From: Piliocolobus tephrosceles
Lineage: Eukaryota; Chordata; Mammalia; Primates; Cercopithecidae
Assembly (NCBI RefSeq): GCF_002776525.5
Contig: NC_045443.1
Location: forward strand, 36,354,284-36,418,283
Reading direction: 5' to 3'
Length of the DNA stretch: 64,000 nt
The number at the start of each line of letters is the position of its first letter. Positions within the stretch are counted from its first letter, which is position 1. This document shows, piece after piece, positions 1-11,442 of this stretch. A program made the position numbers and the translations under genes. Below the pieces are notes generated by a model, which worked only from the letters and a program-made list of their open reading frames with translations, was not told the DNA's origin and did no database searches.

Positions 1-396
1 CTGGATTAAGAAAATGTGGCACATATACACCATGGAATACTATGCAGCCATAAAAAAGGATGAGTTTGTGTCCTTTGTAGGGACATGGATGCAGCTGGAA
101 ACCATCATTCTTAGCAAACTATCACAAGAAGAGAAAACCAAACACCGCATGTTCTCACTCATAGGTGGGAACCGAACAATGAGCTCACTTGGACTTGGGA
201 AGGGGAACATCACACACTGGGGCCTATCATGGGGAGGGGGGAGGGAGGAGGGATTGCATTGGGGAGTTATACCTGATATAAATGATGAATTGATGGGTGC
301 TGACGAGTTGATGGGTGCAGCACACCAACATGGCACATGTATACATATGTAACCTGCACGTTATGCACATGTACCCTAGAACTTAAAGTATAATAA
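1..396 (+). mobile_element. L1 3' end (young, catarrhine type), ORF2 C-terminus and 3' UTR
   Basis: This is the last part of an L1 retrotransposon: the C-terminal end of ORF2 followed by the 3' UTR up to the sequence just before the poly-A tail. It is nearly identical, with a handful of differences, to 50191-50586 in the same window. The usual ORF2 stop codon TGA (seen at 50363-50365) is CGA here at 173-175, so the frame runs on for 59 more codons to a TAA at 350-352. The 5' part lies outside the window and the tail falls into the following assembly gap. Copy age is inferred to be recent from the low divergence from the other young copy. Confidence 0.93.
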
Positions 397-496
397 NNNN
401 NNNNNNNNNNNNNNNNNNNNNNNNNNNNNNNNNNNNNNNNNNNNNNNNNNNNNNNNNNNNNNNNNNNNNNNNNNNNNNNNNNNNNNNNNNNNNNNN
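397..496. other. Assembly gap of 100 N
   Basis: A run of exactly 100 N separates the L1 3' end from the middle of an endogenous retrovirus gag. The round number suggests a gap of unknown size. It hides the L1 poly-A tail, any target-site duplication, and possibly the 5' LTR and 5' gag of the retrovirus. Confidence 0.99.
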
Positions 497-865
497 CCTG
501 TGGGTGTTGGCCCTACTTCAAAAATTTTGGTGCAAACATTGTCTTCTAAAAATGCTAATGCTGACTGTCAAAAATTGTTGAGACCATTAAAGGCCAGTGG
601 GGCCAATTTAAATAAATATATAAGAGCTTGTGCTGGTGTTGGAGGGGCTATGTATAATGCTCAATTATTTGCTGGAGCCCTATCTAAAGCCTTAAAAGAA
701 AATAACAAACAAGGTGTTTGCTTTCAATGTGGTAAACCTGGACATTTCAAAAAAGAATGTCGTAAAAAATTAAACACTTTTATCCCCCAAGGCAGAAAGC
801 TGCCTTCAGAGGTGTAAAAACGTTGTGCAAAGGTCGACATTGGACAAATGAATGTCGTTCCAAAA
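497..865 (+). pseudogene. gag: ERV gag remnant: capsid C-terminus and nucleocapsid
   Basis: An open frame at 500-817 encodes the capsid C-terminal region followed by one complete CCHC zinc knuckle (C-x2-C-x4-H-x4-C, about 719-760) that would bind genomic RNA. A second knuckle follows at about 823-860, but its first cysteine is missing because a stop and frame change at about 815-822 separate it from the first. Matrix and the N-terminal half of capsid are not present. This is a broken copy. Confidence 0.85.
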
Positions 866-1017
866 CTGATAAAAGTGGAAATTTACTGTCTCCTCTCCCG
901 GGAAATGAGAGCCGGGGCCCACACGCTTGGGGCCCAAACAATTACAATACAAGCCTACCACAATACCCAGTGAGCAATGACCTACAACATCAAGGAATAA
1001 GTTTGAGTCCTCCTTAA

Positions 1018-1365
1018 GGATACCACCTCTTACCCCAGTTTCCCAGCTTTATGCAGCAACTAAGCAGAGTGCTGCTACTGACTTAGCTATTACTCAGCCT
1101 TATACCTTGTCTCCTAATGGAGGAGTATATAAATTAGCTATTGGAGTGTGTGGCCCTTTGCCAAAAGGACATGTAGGACTTTTGATAGGTCAAAGCAACA
1201 GTGCTATACGAGGGTTAATGGTGATTCCCTGAATCATTGATCCTGATTTTACTAATGAAATTCTTATTATGGTACAAGTCTCACAATTTATGCGCCTAGA
1301 GGCAGGGGAATGTATTGCACAATTACTTTTATTGCCTTTTTTTTCCGTTCCTATCTAGAGAGGTA
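1018..1365 (+). pseudogene. pro: ERV dUTPase domain remnant (5' part of pro)
   Basis: The translation shows a dUTPase-like fold: a glycine-rich segment around 1185-1215 (the GQSNSAIRG-type motif) and a downstream stretch ending in a conserved Gly-Glu-x-Ile-Ala-Gln-Leu run near 1305-1330. dUTPase placed between gag and protease is a betaretroviral trait. At least one in-frame stop (about 1230) and a stop near 1357 interrupt it. The role would be to hydrolyse dUTP and limit uracil incorporation; this copy is dead. Confidence 0.75.
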
Positions 1366-1399
1366 TCTTGACAGGGAGGGTTCAGTAGCACAGGAAAAA

Positions 1400-1796
1400 C
1401 CGTTTTTTGGGAAACTTTAGTTTCTGATCAAAAGCCCTTATGTTCATTGCACATTAATGGAATAGTTTTTGAAGGGTTAATTGACACGGGGGCGGATGTG
1501 TCTATCATTTGTTTAAATCAGTGGCCTATACAATAAAAAAAAAAGTTTCAGTTACACTCACTGACTTGGGTGCTACTTCTGTGGTTTATCAAAGTGTAAA
1601 ACCTTTAACCTGTGTCGGTCCTAAAGGTCAACAAGGTCAAATTTTTTTTTATATTGTTCCTATCAATATTAATCTTTGGGGACAAAATCTTTTACAACAA
1701 TTTGGTGCTTTTTTAAACATTCCTCATATTTCTTCAGCTGCCAAAAATATGATGTTCAAAATGGGATACAATCCTTTAAACTCATAGCCACTGTTC
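1400..1796 (+). pseudogene. pro: ERV aspartic protease remnant
   Basis: The aspartic protease active-site motif LIDTGADVSII is visible at about 1479-1511. It is followed, after a frame change near 1530, by the C-terminal part with a G-rich segment around 1676-1690 (frame 1509-1787). The enzyme would cleave the viral polyproteins as a homodimer. The frame disruption right after the active site shows that this copy is not functional. Confidence 0.82.
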
Positions 1797-2760
1797 ACCA
1801 GCCTCAACCTTTGCAATTAAAGTGGAAAACTACCACTCCTATTTGGGTGGAACAGTGGCCATTATCTAAAGAAAAACTTGGGGCTTTAAAAGAGTTAGTC
1901 AAAAAAACAATTGGCCGAGGGGCATATAGAGCCAAGTACTTCTACATGGAATTCCCTGTCTTTGTCATGTAAAAAAAAAAAAAAAGTGAAAAATGGCGTT
2001 TATTAACTGATCTTAAAACTATAAATGTTTACATTCAACCTAGGGGAAGTTTACAGCCTGGTCTTTCTAATCCTGCCCTTATCCCACAAAGTTAAAAATT
2101 AATGGTCATAGATCTCAAAGATTGTTTTTTCTCTATTCCATTACAACCTCAAGATTGTGAAAAGTTTGCCTTTACTATTCCTAAATATAATAATAGACAG
2201 CCCCCACAAAAATATCAGTAAAAGTTTCTTCCCCAAAATATACTTAATAGCCCTACTTTATGTCAAAAATTCATACATAGGGCTTTAAATCCTATAAAAA
2301 ATCAGTTTCCAACTGTGTTAATTTATCATTATATAGATAATATTTTATTGACTACCCCTAATGTAACCCTCCAAAATCAAGTTTTTAAGGTTTTACAACA
2401 ACAGTTAATTCATTATAATTTACAAATATCTCCTAAAAAGGTACAAACTCAGTTGCCCATTCAATATTTGGGGTGTCTATTGACTAAAAAACAAATCCGC
2501 CCACAAAAGGTTCAAATTAGGAGAGATCAACTTGTGACCCTTAATGATTTTCAAAAGTTGTTAGGGGATATTAATTAGCTTCGTCCCATCTTAGATATTC
2601 CTATTTATAAATTACAACATTTGTTTACTACCTTAAAAAGAGATTTAGATTTAAACAATTCTCGACAGTTATCTCTTACTACAAAAGAGAAATTGTCTTT
2701 TGTAGAAAATAAAATTAGTAAAGCTCACCTTAATTACATATTATACTTGATCTTCCACTC
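1796..2760 (+). pseudogene. pol: ERV reverse transcriptase remnant
   Basis: Reverse transcriptase blocks appear in order: the N-terminal palm start (about 1840-1970), a K-W-R-x-L-x-D-L-K type block after an A-run frame break (about 1985-2020), the first catalytic aspartate block V-I-D-L-K-D-C-F-F (about 2104-2130), and the second catalytic box near 2326-2340, which reads Y-I-D-N instead of the usual two consecutive aspartates. The thumb follows at 2350-2580. Stops at about 2094, 2219 and 2576 and a poly-A frameshift at 1971-1985 break it. Loss of the second catalytic aspartate alone would inactivate polymerisation. Confidence 0.85.
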
Positions 2761-3490
2761 TGTCTTTTTCATACTCCTCATTCACCAACAGCCATCTTAC
2801 ATCAAAATAATAACATTCTAAAGTGGCTATTTTTGACTAATAAAGCCATTAAAAAATTTACCCTTATATTAATCAATTGACTAAATTGATTATTAAAGGG
2901 CAACATAAAACTCGTCAATTGCTTAAAACTAACCCTATAAAAATTATTACCCAATTATCTAATCAATACATTAAATCTCTACTAAAAACTCATAAAAAAT
3001 GACAAATGGCTTGCGCTAAGTATACTGGTTCCTTTTCTCAACACTATCCCAGTCATAGATTATTTGCTTTTCTACAACAATATTCTTTCCTGTCCTATAA
3101 TCCTATTTCTTATACTCCGGTTAAAGGTCCACCTTTTTTACTAATACTTCTAACAATAAAAAAGTTAAATACTGGAAATCAAATAATTCAACAATTTCTC
3201 ACTATCCATTTAAATCTGTACAACAGAGAAAACTTTTTGCCATTCTTGTGGTACTACAAGATTGGCCTCAAACACCTTATAATATGGTTAGTGATTCCCA
3301 ATATACTGTATATGTAACTAAGTATATTTCTCAAACTTCTTTACCATTACTCCCAAAAACCCCTTTACAAAAACTATTTTCCTTATTGTTCTTGACTCTT
3401 ACTTCCCATACAACCCCCTTTTTTATCACTCATATTCATTCACATTCAGCTTTACCAGGATCTTTAACTTTTGGCAATAGCCAAATTGAT
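2760..3490 (+). pseudogene. pol: ERV RNase H remnant
   Basis: This lies between thumb/connection and integrase. The segment near 3130-3165 occupies the place of the first RNase H acidic motif, but the aspartate position reads asparagine. The end of the domain is recognisable from a T-H-I-x-S-H-S-x-L-P-G stretch at about 3427-3455. Several frame changes (for example around 2820-2880 and 3150) interrupt it. Confidence 0.7.
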
Positions 3491-4440
3491 TCTTTACTTG
3501 TTGACAGTGTCCAACAGGCTCAGGATGAACATCAATTACATCATACTAACACTTTAGAATTACAATGGCTATTTTCTATAACACGCCGTCAAGCCCAAAC
3601 TATTGTCAGAGCCTGTCCGTCTTATGTTCCTATTATTACACCCTCTTTAAGTCCGAGTATAAATCCCCGAGACACTCAACAAAATCATATTTGACAAATG
3701 GATGTAACTTATGTTTCTTCTTTTGGTCGTTTAAAATATGTTCATCATATAATTAATACTTGGTCACACTTCCATTGGGCTACACCATTACCCTCTAAAA
3801 AAGCTGATTCTGTTATTACTCATTTACTTACTTTACAGTTATGGGAGTTCCTACTAAATTAGAAACTGACAATGCTCCTACTTACTACTCTCATAAATTG
3901 GCTGCCTTCCTCTCTTCATACCACATTCGTCATTCCACTGGTATTCCATTTAACGTCAAGGTTAAACAATTATTAAACAAGCTAATACTACCTTAAAATT
4001 ACAACTTTTAAAACAAACGGGGAAATGGACGAGATTCCCCAAAACATCAAAATCTGAAAGCTCTTTTTACTTTAAATTTTCTTAACTATTGGCACCAATT
4101 ACAGCAATCTATAGCAGTAAAACATTTTCAACAACCATTAAAAAAGCCACAAGCTAACAATTTGTGGGTGTATTATCCTTCATTACAAGGCCAATATTTC
4201 AAAGAAAAAGTTTTACAATGGGGTCGAGGTTATGCTCTCGTTCATACAGGTGCCGAAGACAAGTGGTTCCCATCCCGACGGTTGAAGCAGTGCCATGGCG
4301 AAGATGAGCCGGCCAGAAGACTTCCTGGTGGCATTTCAAAAATTAAATCTGAGTACTCAGAAAACCTTCACCTTCAAAACTCGAGAGCGGAACTCCCGAC
4401 ATGGGGTCAGCTGAAAAAGCTTACTCAAGAAGCTAAAGGG
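3490..4440 (+). pseudogene. pol: ERV integrase remnant
   Basis: The N-terminal zinc-binding region starts at about 3535 with H-H-T-N followed by an I-T-R-R-Q-A-Q segment, but one C-terminal cysteine of the HHCC set reads tyrosine (about 3622). The first catalytic aspartate (Q-M-D-V-T-Y, about 3697-3715) and the second (T-D-N-A-P, about 3868-3882) are present. The position of the third acidic residue appears to be lysine (about 3975-3977). The C-terminal SH3-like part (W-G-R-G-Y) is at 4220-4290. Stops at about 3694 and 3858 and indels disrupt the frame. Confidence 0.82.
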
Positions 4441-6222
4441 GTTGTTCAACAAGCTAGATAGCCCAAAACCTCACTGACCTTATTTCTGGCTATGCTAGCT
4501 GTAGTAAATTGCCAGATAACAGCTGGAGAATTTACATATTGGGCTTATATTCCCTTTCCACCCTTATATCAAGGTGTGGCCTAGGGAGACAAAGAAGTTT
4601 TAGTATTTACTAATGGTACTACTTAGATGCCATCATCTTTTTAAAATCAGGATCCTGAGTTAGACACAGGTACAGTAAACAGTTCATATCAATTTGGGGT
4701 AAAAGAGTTACCTATATGTCTTGGGAACAGTCCACATTGTTTACATCCTTCTCATGAGGCTTGGGCTGTGCGCTATAATCATAGTCACATTGCTGCCTTT
4801 ACTATGATTGTTGTTACTCAGAGTTTTAAATATAATCATACTGCTCTACTTAACGAAACCTTGCCTACTACATTATCCTTATGTCCTATTCCTGATGTGT
4901 CCAGAGATGTTTCCCAATTAGAGTAGACTAAATATAAAAGAAGTAGACCATGATTATTATTAGAGGTAAAAGGTATAAATTACAGATACCTTGTCACTGA
5001 CTGGAGTGTGCATGGAGATTTTCAGACTAAGTTTAGCCACTTTAGCCTACGATGGCATATAAATAATCACAGCATTTATGCTGATGGTAACACAACTATT
5101 ATTTGGCATGATGGTGGCTTGTCGCCCCCTATGCCACATTTGGCCGACACTTCACAAATACAAAATCATATATGGAAGTTACTAGCTGCTGGCAAACCAA
5201 TGTCTACTTTTACGGGAAACATGTCCTTAATTACCACTAATCTTTCTAATCCTTTCCATATATCTTTACATCAAAACAGATCTAAATATGTCATTGCTTG
5301 TGTTAAAAAACCTTACTTGTTGTTAGTGAGAATCTTTAAATGGGATAATAATACAGGAGTAGTTAAGTGTATGGGCAATTATACATTTTTAAGCTGTATA
5401 AATACTACTTGGTGGCATAATAATTGGAATGAGACTCACTCCCATATATATATTTTAAGAGCTAGGAAAAAAACCTGGTTACCTGTGAACTTGACATGCA
5501 CCTGGAGTGAATCTACTGGGGTTACTCAAATTTACAAAGTAATGCAAGATCTTGTCCACTGCAGCCAGAGAGCAGTTGGGATTGTCGTAACAGCAGTAGT
5601 GGGACTTGTGGCCGTTGCTTCCACCGCCACTGTTGCTGGACTGGTGTTACATCAAAGTATCCAAAATACAGAGTTCGTGCAACAATGACATGAACAATCT
5701 CACTTCTTGTGGCAACAACAACAAGACATCGATGCTCATTTGACTAAATGAATAGATAAGTTAAAACAAGTGGTTTCTTGAATAGGGGATCAGCTGACAG
5801 TGTTAAATACTCGAACCTTGTTAAAATGTGACTGGAATACTACTCAATTTTGTATTACCCCTATTCCTTTTAACAACACTGTACATAATTGGACAAAGAT
5901 AAAAAGGCTTTTAATTGGCCATAATAATCTTTCCGTAAAAATACAAGAACTAACACACAACATTTCTAAAATGTTTCATAATCAGTTACCATTGCTGACT
6001 GGCACAGATTTAATGACTGGTATTGCACAAAGCTTGAAATCTTTAAACCCTATGAGTCCTGTAAACACTTTACTGACTTTTGTTTCTAGTAATGTATTGA
6101 TTGTTGTTTTTGCCTTTGTCATTTTCACGGTCTGCTGGAAACGGTGTCAAAGGGCAAACACCAAATCCCAGCGAGCCCAACATGTGATGATGGTTTTGAA
6201 AAAAATTCAAACCTATAAATAA
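4280..6222 (+). pseudogene. env: ERV envelope remnant (surface and transmembrane parts)
   Basis: A leader-like segment overlaps the integrase end (about 4385-4460), as in related ERVs. The surface part follows with many N-glycosylation sequons. Open stretches are 5008-5688 (226 codons) and 5800-6222 (140 codons). The hydrophobic glycine/valine/alanine-rich fusion-peptide-like segment lies at about 5566-5645 after a basic residue, and the membrane-spanning segment at about 6070-6130 is followed by a basic cytoplasmic tail. Stops at about 4582, 4624, 4642, 4924, 4951, 5686, 5749 and 5779 break it. No functional envelope can be made from this copy. Confidence 0.85.
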
Positions 6223-6234
6223 AGAAGGGGGAGA
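6218..6234 (+). promoter_or_regulatory. ERV polypurine tract
   Basis: A purine-only run (AAAGAAGGGGGAGA at 6221-6234) lies immediately before the TG that begins the LTR. This is the expected plus-strand primer site of a retrovirus and fixes the 5' edge of the 3' LTR. Confidence 0.85.
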
Positions 6235-6558
6235 TGTAGAGGACTGTGTGCTTGCAAAGGAGACGTTCCTGATAAGCCCTGCTCTTGCAGACAAAGCAGG
6301 ACGGTCCTTCTCTGCAAACAGGAAAGGCAAAGGAGCCAGCTGCAAGCAGTGGGCTCTGGGAACTGGTCAATTTTTACTGATCTTGCGAGTCAAGGAAAGA
6401 TCAGAGAAGCAACACATGCCCTGTGACTTGGCAACATTCCACAAATGACTGGATAAAAGAAAGCAGTGTGTGCCGTTCGGCGCGGCTGCGATGTATGTCT
6501 TGTCCTGTGTTGTCTTGTGTGTTCATTCCTTTGTTTAGGAAACACGTGGACCCCAACA
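6235..6558 (+). repeat. ERV 3' LTR, about 324 bp
   Basis: It starts with TGTAGAGG directly after the polypurine tract and ends with CCCAACA, giving the canonical TG...CA ends. A TATA-like GGATAAAAG lies at about 6451-6459. It probably belongs to the HML (ERV2) LTR group; the subfamily is not assigned. No partner 5' LTR is present, so LTR divergence cannot be used for dating. Confidence 0.85.
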
Positions 6559-8140
6559 TAATGCATTGTTGTTTTGTTTTAAAGAAAGCTACATAAGAAA
6601 ATATGTTTCTTATATTTAAGCACATAGTTATTATTTTTAGTGGTCTTCATTACTTTGTGTAGATCTAGATTTCCATCTGGTGTCATTTTCTGTTTGAAAG
6701 ACTTAACATTTCTTATATCATAGATCTGCTGGTGATTAATGCTCTAATCTTTGTATATTTGCAAATCTTTATTTTGCTTCTTTTTTTGAAAGATACCTTT
6801 TGTAGTTTCCAGCTGGAAGTTTGCTGTTGTTATCTTAATATCTGTACATGTAATATAGTTTTTATCTTTTTTATGATTTTTCTATCATGATTTTTTAAAC
6901 ATTGATTTCTATTCTTTAAGATATTAATTTTTTTTCTAGTTCTTGTGTTTGGGTTTTGTTGATCTTGGATTTGTGTACTTACTGTTTTTATCAAATTTGA
7001 AATTTTTATAGCCATTATTTCTTCAAATATTGTTTCTGACTCCTTTCCTTTTCCTTGGAGGACTCAGATTGGTAATTAGTCTACTTGAAATCTCAGTTTA
7101 CTGGTGCTGTTTTTTCTAGTCTTTTTTCTCTCATTGCTTTATTGTATGTAGATTATATTACTATATCTTCAAAATCCCTAATTGTCTCTTCCTTGTGGTC
7201 TTATCTGCTGGTAATCCTATCCAGTGTAATTTTCACCTCTAGAACTTTGATTTAGCTTTTTTTTTTTTTTTTTAATCTTCCATGTATCTATTAAGCATGT
7301 TCAGTATTTCCTGTCTTCTTGAATACAGGAAATATAACTTTTAACGTCCTTGTCTATGAATTCCATTATTTTTGTCATTTCTTGATCTGTTTTTAAATAA
7401 TTGATTTTGCTTCTCATTATAGATTCTCTTTTTTGCATTCCTGGTAATTTTGTTGGATTCTATACATTGTGAATTTTTATCGTTATAGCTGCTGGACAAT
7501 TTTATTTTCCTGCACATCATCCTGTAAATCATTCAGGTACTTGGAAACCCTATGATCTTATTGAGGCTTGCTTTTAAATTTTGTTAAACAGAACAGTTAG
7601 CCTTCAGTTTGTAGCTAATTTTGCTCCATCGCTGAGGCAATACCCTTATGAATACTTTCTTGATTCCCCTTGAATTATGAAATTTTCCACTCCAGAGGGT
7701 GGAAACAAAATTTTTCCAGCCCTAGTGAGCTCCTGAGATTGTTCTGCTTTTCTCACCTTGGGTGGTTCTTTTCACAGCCTTTGGCAATTACTTCACATGC
7801 ATGTGCCAGTTAGTATTTAGTTGAACACTTGAGAAGAACACTCTGTGGCTCTCTCGACGTCTTACTCTCTGAAACACTCTCCTTTATGGTACTCTAACTT
7901 GTAAACTCTATTCTCTGCAATCTCCCTGAATCCCCAGCTGTTTCCTCAATAAAGGGAGTCAGTTGGGCTCTGATTGGGTTTCCTTTCCGTGTTCTGTGGC
8001 TTGAATATTCTCTCCAGACAATAACCTAGGAACAATCACAGAGTTCTCCTCATTTGTTTGCTCTCTCTCTCAGGGATCATTATCTTGCTCACCTGGTCTC
8101 CCCTGACTGAAAACTGTTGTCTCATATTTTGTTCTGTTTC
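6559..8140 (-). mobile_element. Old L1 (L1M) fragment, reverse orientation
   Basis: On the reverse strand this T-rich region resembles the ORF1/5' part of an old mammalian L1. Typical antisense ORF1 phrases occur, such as the segment around 6955-7050 (GATCTTGGAT ... ATTATTTCTTCAAATATTGTTTCTG). No long ORF survives. It appears to be the host into which the younger reverse L1 at 8141-15108 inserted. Confidence 0.65.
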
Positions 8141-11111
8141 TTAAAATTTTTTAATTGATATATATTATTTAATACTATACATATTAATGGGGTACATGTT
8201 GCATGCATGGAATGTGTAATAATCAAGTCAGGGTATTTAGGATATCCATCACCAATACCATTGATCATTTCTATGTGTTGAGAACATTTTAAGTTCTCAT
8301 CTCTAGCTATTTTGAAATGTACAACACACTTTTGTCAACTATAGCACCGTACTCTACTATCAAACATTAGAACTTATTCATTCTACTTATTATATGTTTG
8401 TACCCATTAAATCTCCCTTCACACCCCTTCACTTCCCCCCTGCACACATATCTACATCCTCCCCAGCCTCTGGTAACTATCATTCTACCCCCTGGAGATC
8501 AACTTTTTTAGCTCCCACATGTAAGTGAGTACATGTGCTATTTGTCTTTCTGTGTCTGGCTTGTTTCACTTCCTGTTCCATCCATGTTGCTGCAAATGAC
8601 ACGATTTTTTTTTTTTTAATGATTGGATAATAGTCTGTTTTGTAAATTTAACATTTTTTGTTATCCGTTCATCTATCGAAGTATGCTTAGGTTGATTCCA
8701 TATCTTTGCTATTGTGAATAGTGCTGTGATAAACATGGGGGTGCATATATTGTTTTGATTGATTGTTTTCATTTTCTTTGGATAAATAGCCAGTAGTGAG
8801 GTTGCTGGATCATACTGCCATTCTACTTTTAGTTTTTTGGGATGTCTCCACATTCTTTTCCATAATGACAGTATTAATTTACATTCTCACCAACAGTGTA
8901 TGAGAGTTCTCTTTTCTCCATGTCCTTGCCAACATTTTTTTTGTTTTGTTTTTGATAATAGCCATTCTAATTGAAATAAGATGATACTTTATTGTGATTT
9001 TGATTTGCATTTCCCTAATGACTAGTGATGTTGAGCATTTTTTTAAATCTACCTTTTGGTCATTTGTATGTCTTCTTTTGAGAAGTGTCTATATCCTTTA
9101 TCCTTTGCCCACTTTTTAATGGGATTGTTTGTTTTTTTTTTCCTGTTTCGTTTGAGTTTCTTGTATATGCTGGATGTTAGTCCTTTGTCAGATTAATGAT
9201 TTGCAAATATTTTCTGTCATTCAACAGGTTGTCTCTTCACTCTGATGATTGTTTCCTTTACTGTGAAGAAGCTTTTTAGTTTAATATAGTCCCACTTATC
9301 TATTTTTTTCTTCTTGTCTCTGCTTTTGAAGTCTAAGTCATAAAATCTTTGCCTAGACCATTGTCCTGGAGTGTTTGTTCTGTATTTTCTTCTAATAGTT
9401 TTATTGTTTCAAGCTATACATTTAACTCTTTAATATTTTGAGTTGATTTTTGTATATGATGAGAAGTAGTGGTCTAGTTTAATTCTTCCACATATGGATT
9501 TCTAGTGTACCCAGCACCATTTATTGAAGGTGTCCTTTCCCCAAGATACATTTGTGACACCTTTGTCAACAGTCAGTTGGCTGTAAATATATGGGTTTAT
9601 TTCTGGGTTCTCATTCTGTTCCATTCGTCCATGTCCCTGTTTTTGTATCAATATCATACTGTTTGGTTATTATAGCCTTGTAATATATTTTGAAGTTGAG
9701 TAGTGTGATACCTCCAACTTTGTTCTTTTTGCTCAGGATTGCTTTGGCTACTTGGGCTCTTTATTGGTTCCATACAAATTTTAGGATTGTTTTTCTATGT
9801 CTGTGAAAAATTGATAGCGATTACATTGACTCTGTAGATTGCTTTGGGTAGTATGATTATTTTGACAATACTCATTATTCTAATCCAGGAGCATTGGATG
9901 TCTTTCCATTTGTATCTTCTTCAATTTCTTTTATCAAAGATTTGTAGTTTCCTTTGTAGAGACTTTTCACCTCCTTAGTTACATTTATTCCTAGATATTT
10001 TATTTTCATGTTTTGTAGGTATATAATGGGATTGCTTTCTTGATTTGTTTTTCAGATAGTTCATTATTGGTGTATACAAATTCTACTAATGTTTGTTGAC
10101 TTTCTGTCCTGAGACTACTGAACTTATCAAATCTAAGGGTTTTTTTTTTTTTTTTTTTTTTTTTGGGACAATTTGACTTTCCCTTTTCCAGTTTGGATAC
10201 CTTTTGTTTCTTTCTCTTGCCTCATTGCTCTAGCTGGGACCTCTAATACTATGTTGAATAGGAGTGGTGAAAGAGCATCCTTGTCTTGTTCTAGTTCTTA
10301 GAAGAAAGGCTTTCAGGTTTTTCCCATTCAGTATGATAGCTGTGGGTTTGTCATGGATGACCTTTATTATATTCAGATATGTTCCTTCTATGCTTAGTTT
10401 GTTGAACGTTTTTATCATAAATGCATGTTGACTTTTATTGCATGCTTTTCCTGAATTAATTGGTAGGATAATATAGTTTTTATCCTTCATTCTGTTGATG
10501 TTTTATATCACATTGATTGATTTGCATATGTTGAACCGTCCTTATATCCCTATGATAATCCACTTGATTATCGTGTATTATCTTTTTTGAAGTACTTTTG
10601 GATTTGGTTTACTACTGTATTGTTGAGGATTTTTGTGTCTGTTCATCAGGAATATTGGCCTGTAATTTTCTTTTTGTTGTTGTGTCCTTGCCTGGTTTTG
10701 ATATCAGAGTAATGCTGGCTTCATATAATGAGTTAGGAAGATTTCCTCCTCTTCAATATTTTGTCTAGATGATCTGTCTTATGTTGAGAGTGTGGCATTG
10801 AAGTCTCCAACTCTTATTGTATTGGTGTCTCTCTGTATTTAGATCTAATAATATTTGCTTTATGAATCTTGATGCTCTAGTGTTGGGTGCATATATATAT
10901 TTAGAAATGTTATGTCCTCCTGTTGAATTGATCCTTTTATCATTATATAATGACCTTTGTTTCTTTTAAGTGTTTTTGACTTAAAGCCTTCTCACTTTTG
11001 GTTTCCTTTTGTGTGGAATATCTTTTTCCATCCCTTTACTTTTAGTCTATATATATATCTTAACAGATGAATTGAGTTTCTTGTGGGTAGCATATAGTTG
11101 TGCTATGGTTT

Positions 11112-11442
11112 CTTTTCTTTTTTTTTTTCTTTTTTTTTTTGAGACGGAGTCTTGCTCTGCCACCCAGGCTGGAGTGCAGTGGCCAGATCTCAGCTCACTG
11201 CAAGCTCTGCCTCCCGGGTTTACGCCATTCTCCTGCCTCAGCCTCCGGAGTAGCTGGGACTACAGGTACCCGCCACCTCGCCCGGCTAGTTTTTTTTTTT
11301 TTTTTTTTTTTTTTGTATTTTTTTAGTAGAGACGGGGTTTCACCGTGTTAGCCAGGATGGTCTCGATCTCCTGACCTCGTGATCTGCCCGCCTCGGCCTC
11401 CCAAAGTGCTGGGATTACAGGCTTGAGCCACCGTGCCCAGCC
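11112..11442 (-). mobile_element. Alu (AluY/S type), reverse orientation
   Basis: A full-length Alu in reverse orientation: poly-T, then GAGACGGAGTCTTGCTCTG, through to GCCACCGTGCCCAGCC. An internal T-run of about 24 lies in the middle A-rich position. The flanks form a diverged duplication, GCTATGGTTTCTT (11102-11114) against GTTATGATTTCTT (11443-11455). It interrupts the ORF1-ORF2 region of the reverse L1. Confidence 0.95.

Larger units (their letters stand above)
497..6558 (+). mobile_element. Endogenous retrovirus, betaretrovirus-like (HML/ERV2 class), 5'-truncated
   Basis: The order gag (capsid end and nucleocapsid), dUTPase-protease, reverse transcriptase, RNase H, integrase, envelope, polypurine tract, LTR is readable on the + strand. 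A dUTPase fused upstream of protease and two zinc knuckles in gag are typical of betaretrovirus-like ERVs. All genes carry stops and frameshifts, so it is not functional. The 5' LTR, leader, matrix and most of capsid are missing or lie beyond the assembly gap. I cannot decide the exact HML subfamily; LTR14/HERVK14-like and MER9/HERVK9-like are candidates. Confidence 0.9.
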
